Shown: positions 48,190 to 60,550, counted from the first letter of the stretch. The stretch: DNA of 64,000 nt from Dermatemys mawii (GCA_007922305.1 ML677365.1:14856759-14920758); one strand, 5' to 3'. The notes: a model not told the origin generated them from the sequence alone. Made by a program: numbers and translations.

Positions 48190-48892
48190 CTGTACAGGTG
48201 TAATCTGAGGTTACTCCTTTAAGCACAGCATCGAACACTGATATTTCCACTCTCTGCTTTCTGTGGTGACAGCTCAAGAGTACAGAAGGCTGGGATACAA
48301 CAAGGTGCAAAAAAGGATCTAACTGGAGGTCACCAGTTCCTCTGCGACCAGGCTGTCGAACAATAGTTATACCAAGAGCTTGTCGAGCAGATGACCTTGT
48401 GGAAGCATGAAGACTTTCTAGGGACAGTAAACTTGTTTTTCTCCCAGTGGGCAAAGAACTGTTACTGTTCAAGAGATCATCTGCTGTTACTGATGAAATA
48501 CATGCCTGACTGAGCTTTCTGGTGTCTTGGCTACCACGTGAATCTGTTTCTTGAAGGTTTAATGAACTTTTGCTTATTTTCTCACCATCTTTCTGATCTT
48601 GCAATGATTTAGATTTAGGTAAAGGAATACACGAGTAAGACATCAAGGAGATCTGGCTTGCTGTAATAAAAATGTCAAAGGGAATGAAATTCAGGTTCTT
48701 AACAATGGAAGACTGTCGGGAAGGACGTGCAATGCGGTGTTGGCTGGTGCCACTATGTTGTTCTATTTGAACTATCCTGATTTTAACGCTGTCACTGCCA
48801 ATACCACTGTCTTGGGCACCACTATAACGTGAAGACGTTTCAACTGTTCCTCCATCAGATATATCCATTTTTTTCTGTTCTTGTTTGGAAAC
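48190..48892 (-). CDS. VPS13B: VPS13B internal coding exon (first of three in transcript order)
   Basis: This is an internal exon of VPS13B, a giant Golgi and endosome-associated protein of the VPS13 bridge-like lipid-transfer family. The minus-strand reading frame is open for 234 codons plus one base. It begins VSKQEQKKMDISDGG and contains QDSGIGSDSVKIRIVQIEQH, SLLSLESLHASTRSSARQAL and GITIVRQPGRRGTGDLQLDP, which I recognise as vertebrate VPS13B. The acceptor is ttttccttcacag just before 48892. The donor is gtaag directly after 48190. The exon starts in phase 0 and ends after the first base of a codon. The first ATG (48868) is internal and not a start site, because the eight upstream codons also match the family. 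The segment combines a serine-rich, probably flexible stretch with better conserved parts at both ends. It is one of the larger exons of the gene. The identity is seen in the sequence plus family knowledge; the function is from the family. Confidence 0.97.
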
Positions 48893-48899
48893 CTGTGAA

Positions 48900-49695
48900 G
48901 GAAAATATTATATTATCTTATTATATCCATATTCCAAGTATTTCCATTTCAGTGGCAGCAAACAATTGCTATTTAAACATGATTTCAAAATACGGAATTA
49001 TAAAAAACCTGCCAAGTTAACTTTTAACAGAGTAATCACTCCTGAAAGCACAGCAGGTGTCCGTTCCGAAGAAATGATGACTCACATCTGATGAGGTGCC
49101 AAAAGAATATGTGAAGGGAAAAAAATTGAATGATGATTTCTAGGCTCAAACTACATTTTTTCAACTAATTCTTTATATTCTAAAGAATCTAAAAGTAATA
49201 CATAGGTTAAAACAAAATTGTACTTCTATGAAACAATATTATATTTGACAATTAGAAAAAGGTTCACAATCAGAATTTCTTCCATGTTTTGTGTGTTAAA
49301 ACTTAAAAAAAAAATCCCAATTACCACTAAAAATGCTTTACCATGTTTACACAAAATAAAAAATTACTAGTTAATTTCAAATTCATAAAAAAGACTAAAT
49401 GGAAATTGTAAGATATAAATACTGTGTTGAAGGACTTGAAAGAATGTTTTCTTAGTCACGCAAGTACCAGCTGCATTATATAAAACAACATGGCTTACTA
49501 CTCAGGTAAATGTCAGCAACTTATAAAGCTTGCCACTAGGGTGGTATAAATGGTATATTTACTCACTACAGTTTTATGAATTTGGCTATGACTTCACAGG
49601 ATCTCATCAAACAGAAATGTTTAGATAGACATTGCTGCTTAGAGCAACCCTTAAAAAAAGACAGATTTTAGCTCTTGTCATTACGAATACTACTA
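48900..49695. other. AT-rich intron flank with no supported gene
   Basis: This is the sequence upstream of the first visible exon's acceptor. I see nothing beyond AT-rich intron. Confidence 0.5.
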
Positions 49696-49701
49696 ATCAA
49701 G

Positions 49702-50092
49702 AGACAGATTGTGCCTTTAAGGCAGAGGCCTCAGCAGGGGCACTGCAGAGGTGCACCACCAGGTAGAAGCCTCAAAGAGCCATTGTTCCTGAGGCAAAGT
49801 TTAAATCCACGGAGCAACCATGGCTGCAGATATACTCTTTTATAAAGTGTAGCATCTATTCCATAACAAGAACAATAATAATGATGATGCAGAGCCAGCT
49901 CCACTGACTGGTTAGAAGTGAAGTAGTGACATGAGCTCACCCTGTCCTGCTCCTTTGAGGAGCCTAGAGTCACTGCCTACACTAATAACAAGATCCTCTG
50001 GCCCCTGCCTTGAATCTGTTGCAAGGTGTCTCCTTGTTACACCTTCTCCTTACACCTTGTGTACCCATGAAGAGGCAGACACAATCTGACAC
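49702..50092. repeat. Possible inverted-end repeat, about 390 bp
   Basis: gacagattgtgcctttaagg at the left and gaggcagacacaatctgac at the right are imperfect inverted counterparts. The interior has no coding sequence. It may be a diverged DNA element. Confidence 0.4.
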
Positions 50093-50629
50093 AAAATATA
50101 CAATATTTTCCATCAGAAAAAATATAACTGCAAATTACATGTACTTACAGTATTATCCACAATACAACATAATAGGAGTGAAGGGCATTGAAGTAGTGGA
50201 TTTCTTTCTCGTTATTCTTTCTACTGTATAACATACCAAGCAATTGGTTTCTTTTGTTTTGTTTTGGTTTTTTAAGAAAAGCTGAGGGGTTTTATTGGAA
50301 TTCCTTCATATCATGCTTTTTTTTAATCAAAGGGAACAAAAGCAAAGATTTCCTCAAACACGTAAATATACTAGAGAAAAGTATTACCATGGAAATCCTA
50401 AACAGAACCATTAACTAGCTGAGATTTTCTTTGAAAAAGTTTTTGTCAGCTCTGGTTACAAACTTTTCAGCTTCACTCATGTACATATTTTTTAAATCGC
50501 CAATAAAAATCCTTGTGGCTGACTTCTATGACAGACTCATATCATTGGCTCATAAATATGATATCACCTTTAAGGTAGCCTTTACAAAAATAACTTACTA
50601 GAAGCAGCCTTAATGAATCATTGGACTAT

Positions 50630-50762
50630 GAGCAAGGAACTTCTCAGCCAGTGACTCAATCTGATACCGTGGCCAGCTCAATTAATGTTTCTACCTCAGT
50701 CTCGTCATCTGTAAACTGGCAATAATATTTACCTATCCTACATCCTGTGATAATGGGTGTTT
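50630..50762 (-). repeat. MIR-like SINE fragment (antisense)
   Basis: ctacctcagtctcgtcatct, gtaaactggcaataatattt and acctatcctac are the antisense of the conserved MIR core. Confidence 0.7.
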
Positions 50763-50869
50763 CAGAAATACCAGGTGAAGTTCCTTATATGGATATGCTT
50801 GTCTCTCTCACCAAAAGAAGTTGGTCCAATTAAATATATTACCTCTCCTACTTTGTCTCACTCATAAAA

Positions 50870-51215
50870 ACACTGCTGCGACATCTCTTCATGGACAGAA
50901 GAGGCAATTGTGGAGAAACCCTGCAATGGCACTTCATGGTTGGCACTCTCCACACCGCAGTGGAGGGGCATTTGGGCCACCAACAACTGTTTTGATGCAA
51001 AGGTCAAACGAGAAGCATAGTAGCTCCAAAGAGATCCAAAGCCACCTGCTTAGCCCTGTGAAGAGAGGCATCAGGTAACAGTGGATGGAGGCTGCAGACT
51101 CCTCTTGTGTAGCCACTGTGGTTTGCCACTTTTCTGCTGCTTGCAGCAGAATCATGGCAGTTCCCCCATGTTTAGGGTGAGCTGGATTTGGCCATAAAAA
51201 ATGAAAATGCAATTT
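50870..51215. repeat. Repeat-like GC-richer block
   Basis: The stretch ends gagctggatttggccata, a phrase found in several sauropsid dispersed repeats. The frames of 85 and 92 codons are not recognised proteins. Confidence 0.3.
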
Positions 51216-51219
51216 CTAT

Positions 51220-53245
51220 TAGTGAAGGATAATCTATTTTACAAATGAAAAAATGTTTTATAAGTACTTCCAGTCTGCACAATAATACATTTTCTTACGT
51301 TTGTATAGGTTTTATCTGGTTTGGAAACCTACTTTTTTTCCTTCTTCTTCTTTTCATTTTTTAAAAAGTAAATTTAATGTTTGTTAAATGTACTGACCTG
51401 GATAAAACACCTGCAGGAGGGTAAGAGGGTAGCTCTTCGTCTACTCTCAGTTGGTCCGTGGCCTTTTTGCTAAAACTACCAATATGGGTGCTAATTAGTC
51501 CCAGCTGTGGAGTTTCTTGTGATATGGACATCTGACTAATAGATACATTACTGGGACTACCAAATCAATTCACATATGTCACCAAACAGCAGTCAGATGG
51601 TAACTTCTTTTGATCCATACCAAGCAATGAGAAACATGAACTAGTGACCCAAAGGTGAAAGGTATTGTATTGCACTACCTATCAGCACACCATCTAACTC
51701 CATACTGAAATTTTGATATTTACATTTTCTTATGTTCCTATTATAAAGATTGGAACAAACAAGCAATAATTTGCAACTCAGTTTCTCAGTTTTATTATAT
51801 AATTTTAGAGAATAAAACAAAAGTAGCAGGAGTATTACTGGAACGTTGCATATCAATATCTTACATACCTCTTGGCCAGTTACTCAGCTAAGTTTTGCAG
51901 TTAACTTTAAAGTATGCCTGATAATAAAACTGGGCATCAATTAAATATTCCTTTAAATGCATGGCCGTGGAGGACTCCCAATGGAAAAACTCCAGAGAGA
52001 TGTTTTGCTTTGTTATGGAATAAATGGGCCAATACTTTTAAGGATGTCAAAAACAGCAAAATCAGCTTGCTGTTAGCAAATGTAATGGTAACATTTATCA
52101 TTTGGGCTGTATTATATCAGTTCTCTTACTCTTTACATAACCCATTTAAAATGAACAATAAAAGTTTTCTTTAATTAGCTACTGGTGTGCATTAACATGA
52201 TCATGATTAAACCATAAAAACCAACTATACATTACTCTGGTCTCCTATCCCATATGTTTTAAATTATTTAGTTGAAAATGTACTTTGAGTCCCTTTTAAA
52301 AGTTCGACCTTCTGCTTTCAGAGAATTAAATGCATATTACCGTAGTGGAGGAGATAATGTTTCAGACCTCCAGGCATATATTAAACACACTGGCAGCACA
52401 TTAGACAAAATGCTTTACTTATTAGATACTTCCTATTCTAAACAGTGTCATCAAAGGCTAAAAACAAAATCCATATAAAAGCTGCACAATGCTTCCACAC
52501 AGAACCTGTGCCAAAATCCCTGTACTTTCCAACTAATGAGGAAAGGATGTGTACTCTTAACATATGAATGTAAGATTTTCCAAGCATTCACTTTAGGAAA
52601 CAGGACTATTGATTCCACATGGCTTATGTTAAATGAAACTGTATTGGTACAATAACCTTTAAGATATCTGGCATGATAACTGTAATTAAACAGTATTCAA
52701 AGGAATAAAACAAAAGGGAATTTGGTTCCACAATGGCTAATTAAAATAAAATGAGAAAACACAGCATGTCATCTATCAAGATAAATTGTTATTGTTTAAG
52801 AACTATTTAAATACTGTTAAAATATACTTTTAGATAAAATCTGAAAGGACTGGAAAAATATTTGTGGCTTAAAAATGGATAGTTTGGCGAAGAAAAAAGT
52901 TTAGGACTCTGAAATTTTATGCTGAGAAAATAGCTTTAAAGCTTTGAGCATAACCAGATGGTACTTAAATCAGTGGAATTCTACAGTCTCACTGTCAGAA
53001 TGAGTTGCAAAATGAAAAACTTTTCAATAGCTAGAAAAACATGTCAAGTTGATAGTTTATTTCTTAGACGACTTCAATGCATTTTCCCATTCTTTCACAG
53101 TTATATAGCTTATCAATACTAGTCACCAAGGAAAGGTGTTGAAAGCTACACTAGTAGCTAGGGAACTGTGGCTAATTCTTCCTTTCCATGTGTTGAGATA
53201 GGTAACTTTACTAGTCTCACCCCTTAAGTTCAATAGGGCATACAG
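51220..53245. other. AT-rich intronic stretch with no supported gene
   Basis: No exon or RNA gene is visible. Frames of 68-86 codons show no family similarity. Confidence 0.5.
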
Positions 53246-53249
53246 TGAG

Positions 53250-53306
53250 TGTGTGTGTGTACATAAATATATATATATATATACACACACACATACACAC
53301 ACACAG
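53250..53306. repeat. Compound microsatellite (TG)n-(TA)n-(CA)n
   Basis: A tgtgtgtgtg run, then tatatatatata, then cacacacacatacacacaca. The TG and CA flanks are complementary around the TA core, so the whole tract is partly self-complementary. Confidence 0.9.
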
Positions 53307-53309
53307 TGA

Positions 53310-56300
53310 AGAGGTATGATATTAGTATGTACTCATGAACATGCACTGTGCAGTGCATCACAAAATCCAACGTAAATAAATGGAATTGCTTTTACAAATT
53401 ACAATATTGCATAAGCAGTTTTGTTTATGGTCTAGGACAGACTAAATCTGGTTACTTTTCTTATATATTTATTTATTTGTGTCCAGTTTTGATCAGTTTA
53501 TATATAAGAGATTTTTGCTAAAAGACAGATTCTTCAGAACTCAACTTTTTAAAGGGGAGCAAATTAAACTATCCAGATAAACCTTGAAGATGGCAGTTTA
53601 GATCTATAATTAATATATTTTTCAAACAAAGGGGAAATATTTTAAAACAAGTGACAACTGTTGTATTGACTGTGTTTTCATTCATCAATCACTTTGATCA
53701 GCAACATGTGTCTATATATACAATGGTCACGCTTAAAAAGTTTCTACCTGTTTGAGAGATATAACTAATTCTATTAGTAGTCCCTATTTTAACTACAGAG
53801 AATAACAGTCCAAATGACAGAATAATTGTAAGCAAAAGAATCTTTTGAAATGCTCTAATGTACATCTGCATATTTTTTCCAGTTTCTAATATTAATTATG
53901 GTTACATAACGGCACTATTGAAGTAATATTTCCAGCTTGCAACAGTCATTCCCTAACTCTGATCAAAATAGTTTCAGCCAATCATGAGATCATTTTTCAC
54001 ATCATATAAATTATGGAAAAAGTCACAAGTGTGAAACCACAGAATCAAAGTGCCAATCACATCTGGTACATCATTGTGACATCTGACCTAATTTTATTGC
54101 TCTTGCTAAAAAGTAGTAGTATTTTCATGGAAATAAACATCTTGTCTATCCTATAAAAGCAAATACAGAAAAAGAATTAGTTCCAGTTTTTTTATGTTGT
54201 CAAACTAGCATTACAGAGAAAAAATATTGTAGTTTCAACTCTTTTTTAAAAGTCCTTCATCTATCAAAGCATCTTAAGCCAAAGAGATGCAAACCTATTT
54301 GACTACTATCATTGTAGTTTAAAGATCCTTTTCTTTGTTAACTACAGTTTACCATACTATGCTTATGAACATAATTAAAACTGATGACTTGTTTTGCTTT
54401 AAAAACTATTTATAAAAATGAACACAGATTATAATTCTGACAATTATGAAAACTTTTTTTTTTTCCAGTCTGACATATAAACTCGCAGGAGTAATGTTAA
54501 GAAACACACATTTTTGAACTACCATTTTAAAATTATGTCACTCTTATAGTTCATAATTTTGTATTTGCAGTTTGCTGAATTTTAAACTAAGGCTTCAATT
54601 CTGCAACTGATCTTGGCAGGCAGCCTGTGCCTGCATGGATCCAACTGCAAGATGAGGATGTAGGTTATTTGACTACAAATGTAGAGTCAAAAATCCAATT
54701 TATTTCTCATTTGAAGAAGCTGTTTCCACCAGAGCTTGCTGCACAGCAAAGGCCATTTTAAAGTTAATTTCACTGAGCATATTATATATGATTTCATAGA
54801 ATTACTCCCAATTGGAATGCAACTGAAGTTTTCACAATAGTAGAGTAATTATGCAAAAGAGCAGAACTAATTATATACATCACTGAATAACTGATCGAAT
54901 GGTAAGAAGTACTATAGTTTCAGCTTCCTCCTTCATGAAGTAATTTTTCCAGCTCTTTGGAGTTTGAATAAGAGGTTACTGTCTGTTAAATATCAGTTCA
55001 AATGTTCATATATGAAAGCTGTGCTAAATGTTCCAGCTGTAAAGTGGTTATAGCCAAATATGGAAATTCCTACTAACCCAGGTAGAATGAACAGTTTTCT
55101 TCTTAATATAGACATCATGTTTACTATATTAAGAGTCTATCGAGACTTGTACAAGCCTCTTTGTAGATATACATACTTTCAATTAAAAAAAAGTAATTCC
55201 AGGGTGAAACTTGGCAAACAGGTCTTAGTCCAACAGCAATGTATATTTAAAATTCTAAGTAAAAAGTTTGGCCACTATTTTGCATGTTTTTAACACTTTT
55301 TTCCTGATATTAATTTCAGTTTTATTTTTGCTTCTTTGCTTTTTGTAAGGAAAGCATGGCTTAGGTTAAAACAATTGCATATCCTTGAACTTTAATCAAA
55401 ATTATTGTTTGTATATGTGTGTTGTCAAAAGACTGAGGAATGACTGCTGTACATTCAACTTGACTACTTTTCAAAATGATGCAATCCAAGTTTTAACTCT
55501 GTTTTGCATCATGGTTTCTGACTGACTTTCAGAAAAATTCTCTTGGTTTTAACAACTCACATAAAGTTTTGCAATTGCATCAGTCTTAGTTTCAAGCATC
55601 TTTCACATATATTGCCATTAAGATGGAATTAAATAGTCCGTTAGAGTTGAACTGAGCTTACTGGAAACAACTGTATCCCATCAAACTATCTTAGAGTGCT
55701 ATTAAGGCTGGCTCAACTATGAATCCAACAGCATATTTGATGATGTAACTGAACTGAGTAATTTAAAGTAATTTCTGTTCTGTAAGTGTTGCAATACTGA
55801 TCTAACAGAGTTCTGCTATTTAAAAATCTGTGTTTTCTTGACCAACAGCAGAATTACTGTGTCAAAAAAACTTCTCATTTGTTCATGGACTTGGGAAAGG
55901 AAAAAAAAATTTGATAAGGAAATACCAAATGTATCTCTTTAATGACATCCACAGATAAAAAGCATGAAAAGTAACTATTTGATAATACTTTCAATTAATA
56001 AACATTGAATGCACTGTGAGAAAACTGAAAAGATGCAGAACTAACTAAATAAATTCAGACGCCCATTACCAGGACTATGATTGAAAGCAGGACTCATCAG
56101 AACTACAGAAAGAAAAGTCAGAGATTGTTTGTCCTGAACAAAATGATTATCACCAATGAGGTTAGCTTTTAGCATCAAATGTAATTAAATTACATAATGC
56201 ATTAAATAAAAGTAACCTTTAAGACAATTTTCACAAGACAAAAGTCTACTGACACAGTCCCTTAACTGAAACTATGTGTACTGTTAGTACAGTATCCCAA

Positions 56301-56800
56301 ATATCATGTTACATATCAGTGTCTCAAATGTATAAAAGTGCCTGTCCTAGGTTTTGGGCATCATACTATCAATTAAGAGTATGACCAGAAACTTACTAGA
56401 TCAAAGATGTCAATAAAGGCCTGCTGGCCCAAGCAAATATACTCCACCTGCCTCCCCCCTTCAAATCCCACAAAGCCTGGAAAAATAAATTAGCACTATG
56501 TCAGACCAAGGAATGGGGAAAAATAACTCCAAAGTTGAAGACTCTTCAAGTACAAATGCCATGCAAACAACCCTGTGTCACTGAAATCAAAAGAGCTATT
56601 CATTTTAACACTTCAGCTCTCATATATTCTTTGTGTTTAAGAAGGAATCAACAGATCCTCTGTTCTGACTGCCTCTATATCACAGGCCATTCAGTCTTAC
56701 CTAATTACTCCTGTACTGAGCCCAATATATTGTGTTGATTAAGGGTAACTTTATGCTTGGCTACAGCATATCTTCCAGAAAGGCATCTTGGGTAACTAAA
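53310..56800. other. AT-rich intronic stretch with no supported gene
   Basis: This is the longest stretch in the window in which I recognise no transposon. Open frames are at most 77 codons. It could contain conserved non-coding sequence, which needs cross-species alignment to show. Confidence 0.55.
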
Positions 56801-56804
56801 CCAT

Positions 56805-56885
56805 ACAAAGTGGTACTTGAACCCACAACCCTGAGATTAGAAGACTTAAGCTTCATCAACTGAACTAGTCAGCCAGGGTTCCAGC
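56805..56885 (-). repeat. tRNA-derived SINE head or tRNA pseudogene
   Basis: The minus strand reads tggctgactagttcagttga (A-box like), gtcttctaatctcaggg (anticodon-arm like, TCT in the anticodon position) and gggttgtgggttcaagtacc (B-box like). The acceptor ends do not pair well and there is no clear terminator, so it is not a functional tRNA gene. Confidence 0.65.
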
Positions 56886-56899
56886 TACTGTAGCATCCT

Positions 56900-57240
56900 A
56901 AAAAGGAGCGTGACTGTCTCCAAAGTAGCCAGGACCCAAACCAGACAGAATTTTACATGATAAAAATCAACACCTTATACGTTTCAGGAAAATCAGTTGG
57001 CAGCCATTACAAAATAAAGAGGAGAGTTGACATGTACTTCTGCATGAAACATAAGTTAATAAGCAACTTGCCACATTCTGCACTAGCTGCCATTTCCAAA
57101 CAGTCTGAAGTTGTAGCCCCAATGAGTGCATTGCAGCAATGCAACCTTGGGCTGACAGAGACATGGATAACTGTAGAGAAGTCTGTATCCAAAAGAAAAA
57201 GTCCCATTTTATTGTCAAGCCCGAATGATAAAAAGCACTC
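56900..57240. repeat. Old dispersed repeat, possibly LINE-derived
   Basis: taaaaatcaacaccttatac, ttggcagccattacaaaat, ttctgcactagctgcc, gtgcattgcagcaatgcaac and catggataactgtagag occur in the order of a widespread amniote repeat that I recognise but cannot name. Frames of 95 and 106 codons in it are chance. Confidence 0.45.
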
Positions 57241-57249
57241 TTAGCAATT

Positions 57250-58560
57250 GGTATTACATGAATACGTGGAAGCAGCAAAGACTCCACACACAGGTCTCAG
57301 AACCTGAATAACAAATGATTCGCTCAGTCAGAAGAACTGCTATAATCTTAGCTACTTCTCTTGTATCCTTTGAAGGATATAAGCGTTACCTCACTGCCTT
57401 TCAAAAGTGAGTCCTCAGGGACAAGGCACAATTTCCCAAAACTACTGTCTGTAGTCTCCCTGAAAAAATGGAGCAGAGCCATTCAAGAGAAACTCAAACA
57501 AATCTGAATGGAAGCATTCAGCTTTTGGGCTGAGTTTCATTGGTCTCTGTCCAAAGGCAAAGTGTGAATGAATAAAGACTGAACAAAATCTCTTCTGCAT
57601 TTCTGGGTTATAGAAGAGTAAGTGTCCCACCAATATATAAAATATATATCTCACCAATTATAAAAGTCTAGCTGGACTTTTTTAGTGTGGTCTACATTAT
57701 CAACCATGCAGCGTTGTCTCCTTGAATCTGCGGACAGCCCCAACATTGCAGAGGTATCTCACAATCCCTACTTGCCTCCAAAGCCTCTTTAAATGACAAA
57801 AGCCATGATAGAGTCCTCTACTCAGTTGCCAAAACCGTCAGCTTTCCCTCTGACAATTTCTACGATGCAGCTATTAGTGGTCAGTACAAACATCTTTGGC
57901 TTGAAGAAAACTGAAAATGTGGGGATAGCATAAAATGAATTAATGTAATAAGAGATTAGGAAGAAGCAAAATATTGCCATTTGTACATCTCTATGATTAG
58001 TCCTGCTCTGGTGCAGTTATGCTACACTATATCACATGGTGAAATCATATATTATAAATGTGATACTAGTCTGATCTGAGTCCTACATATGATATTAATA
58101 ACATCAGCTGAATCAAATTCAGATCATGATCTCAAGTCGATGGATAACTGGCCACTTGCGCATCTCTGTTTTGTTATTGCACTAATATTAAACAACATAG
58201 GGGATCCGAGTGCTGGCCTGCGTTGGACGCCTCATTGACTGAGTGCCCAGGCTCATCCCTGATTCAGTCCTGATGGAAGTTCGTCAAAATTAATGGAGTT
58301 ACACCAAGGATCAATTTGGCCCACCTACTATAATAATAAAATGCAAAACGTTAACTTGAATGCGTTGCACTTCCTGCATAAGCAAGACTCCAGGTATTCC
58401 TCAGCGAGTTGCACTTAAATCTCCAGCAGAGTTCCTGGATTTTTCTGCACTCTGGTGCAGCAGACTGGAAATTTTGTAGCAGTTTCTTTAAAATGTAAAA
58501 AAGAAGAAGATATTTTTAATTAATGAAAGCTAAAAATAATTCAATCAGTACAGTACTAAT
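57250..58560. other. Intronic stretch with no supported gene
   Basis: A possible short dispersed repeat (ttaatggagttacaccaagg, tcaatttggccc) lies at about 58290-58325. Nothing else is identifiable. Confidence 0.4.
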
Positions 58561-58570
58561 ATTTTTACTA

Positions 58571-58882
58571 CAGTGGAACCCCACTATAACGCGACAGTTG
58601 GGATCCAAAAAATCCCATCGCGTTAAAAGCAGGGTCGCCGTATAGTGTGGTTTCCTCAGAATTCTTTTTAAAAAGTTCTGGGTTCTCTGGACAGAGAGCT
58701 CCGGGCTGCAGGCTGCGGGCGCCGGTGTTCTCTGTCCCTGGCAAGCACAGGCTGTGGCTTCTCTCCGTGCTGCCCAGTAGGGGACAGAAGCCGCTGCCAA
58801 GTGCCGGGACACAGAGACATATCCAGGGAGCCACGGTATGATTGCGCTATAACCGAATTCGCGTTATACCGGGGCTCCACGG
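58571..58882. mobile_element. Tc1/mariner-like (pogo/Tigger type) non-autonomous element
   Basis: The ends cagtggaaccccactataac and gttataccggggctccacgg are inverted repeats matching at about 19 of 23 positions. Each is flanked by TA (58569-58570 and 58883-58884). A second internal pair (cccatcgcgttaaaagcagg and gcgctataaccgaattcgcg) repeats the end motif. The 312-bp body is GC-rich and encodes nothing I recognise. Confidence 0.85.
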
Positions 58883-59229
58883 TATAGATCAAGTGGTATT
58901 GCCCTTCCTCCTGCTTCCTTATTTTAACTCTTCCCACATCATTGTTTATTGGAGGGCTTCTCTATCTGATAATGAGTGTTCTATAAAGTATTGTTATCCT
59001 TTACTTCCTTAAATTATGTTAGTACATTACCTGCCCTATTATGGAACAAGTCATGGGACATGCTCATATACCTTGTGGATCCTGGAGGAGCAAAAGTGGG
59101 CCACAGCCCTATGCCTGGAGGTTCCGCACTAGTTCTGTACCTCCCATTACAGCACAGTTCCCCTGGAATGTGCTACAAGGGCTTCTGAAGTCAATGGAAG
59201 CCTTAGGAACCCAGTGGTAATAAATGTAA

Positions 59230-59620
59230 TGTAATACAGAACCATGGCCAAAGGGAGCTGCAAGGGCGGCGTCTGCAGTGCGCAGAGCCACCTGGCCACA
59301 TCTCCATGTAGGAGCCGGAGGGGGGACATGCCACTGCTTCTGGGAGCCGCTTGAGATAAGCACTGCCCAGAGTCTCCACGTCTGACCCTCTCCCATGCCC
59401 CAATCCCCTGACCCAGTCCGCAGCACTGTCCTGCATCCCCAACCCCTCATCCTCAGCCCCGTCTCAGAGCCTGCAGCTGGAGCCTTCACCTATCCCCTCC
59501 TCACCGCACCCCAGCCCAGAGCCCCCTCCTGAACTAATTTCTGGTCCCACCCCAGAGCCTGCACTCCCAGCCAGAGCTCTCCCGTCCCCCAACCACCAAA
59601 TGGTTTATTGTTTTTATTAT
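59230..59620. mobile_element. Fragment related to the cagggtgggcaaac hAT-like family
   Basis: The GC-rich block with ggggacatgccactgcttct, gggagccgcttgagataagc and repeated cccagagcctgcac-like units resembles the interior of the element at 62085-62861. Ends are missing. The 126-codon minus frame is not a gene. Confidence 0.55.
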
Positions 59621-59639
59621 GTTTTCTCTGTAAAGCTTT

Positions 59640-60380
59640 TGTCCTGAGCACAGGGCTTTAGACAAAAAGGCTTGCTGGGGATACCACAGTGTAAGGTAAG
59701 GGGCTGTGCAGCCTTAAAATCACCTGGTCAAAAGGGAGTGGGACAAGGATTCCTTGTAATAAGCACCTCTGATATTTAAGCCACTTCCAGTACCTAACTG
59801 GATTTAGATGCCTGCCTTTAGTCAATTGAGTTTGGAAATTTTAGCTCTAATAAAAATCATCTGGCACATTGTATAAAGTGAAATAAATACATTGCCAGAT
59901 AATCAGAAGATCGTACTGTCACAGTAAGGGAGCAAAAGTAATGAAGTAGTGGTTTGAGTACCTTTTCGCCCAGGGGAACCTCAACAACCCCCTGCTGTGC
60001 CTAGGATTCTAGAGCTGTCCAGCAAACCCCAAAACTGTATGTTGCTGGTCAGGGAGCGAACACTGTCAAGATCACTGAATCAGCACATCCTGCATGGACT
60101 CCATCTCCAATTTAAAGTTCAAGTTTCCCTCTCCTGTTAGATCTGCTGATTAGGGTGGAATTGCAAAATGTCTGCCTGCTCCCTGTGTCTGGAAATCCCC
60201 TTGCTACATATGCTGATACAATTTGTGCCCTGTGACTAAGCTGGAGGTGGTCAAAGGCTAAAGAAATGCAATAAAAACAATGAGATCCCGACCTTTTCCA
60301 ATATCTAAACAATGTTAATTATACCAGGACTGCAAATTCCTGTGCAAATTCCACATTTTGGAATTTTAATCCTACACTGT
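59640..60380. other. Intronic stretch with no supported gene
   Basis: Moderately GC-rich in 59940-60310, where a 66-codon minus frame shows no family similarity. It may be repeat-derived but I cannot assign it. Confidence 0.35.
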
Positions 60381-60550
60381 AGAAGCGACAAAGAGTCCTG
60401 TGGCACCTTAAAGATTAAGAAAAGTATTGAAGCATAAGATTTCGTGGGCTAATACCCACTTCGTCAGATGCAATGGTATTAGCCCACGAAATCTTATGCT
60501 TCAACACTTTTGTTAGTCTTTAAGGTGCCACAGGACTCTTTGACGCTTCT
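60381..60550. repeat. Near-perfect palindrome (76-bp arms, 18-bp loop)
   Basis: Arms at 60381-60456 and 60475-60550 are reverse complements with about four mismatches, with the loop at 60457-60474. Each arm carries gtcctgtggcacctt and tgaagcataagatttcgtgg. It is a fold-back form of the repeat seen as a single arm at 10400-10512. Sequence typical of the family's end (ccagactaacatggctac) continues to about 60585. Confidence 0.9.

Noticed and set aside
48866..48868. ATG as the start of a 230-codon gene
   Set aside because: The eight codons before it are also VPS13B sequence and are preceded by a good splice acceptor, so this is an internal methionine.
56805..56885. Functional tRNA gene
   Set aside because: The acceptor stem does not pair, the B box is altered and there is no T-run terminator at the right distance.
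57442..57657. Minus-strand 71-codon frame as an upstream VPS13B exon
   Set aside because: No family similarity, and no acceptor and donor pair in the right frame around it.
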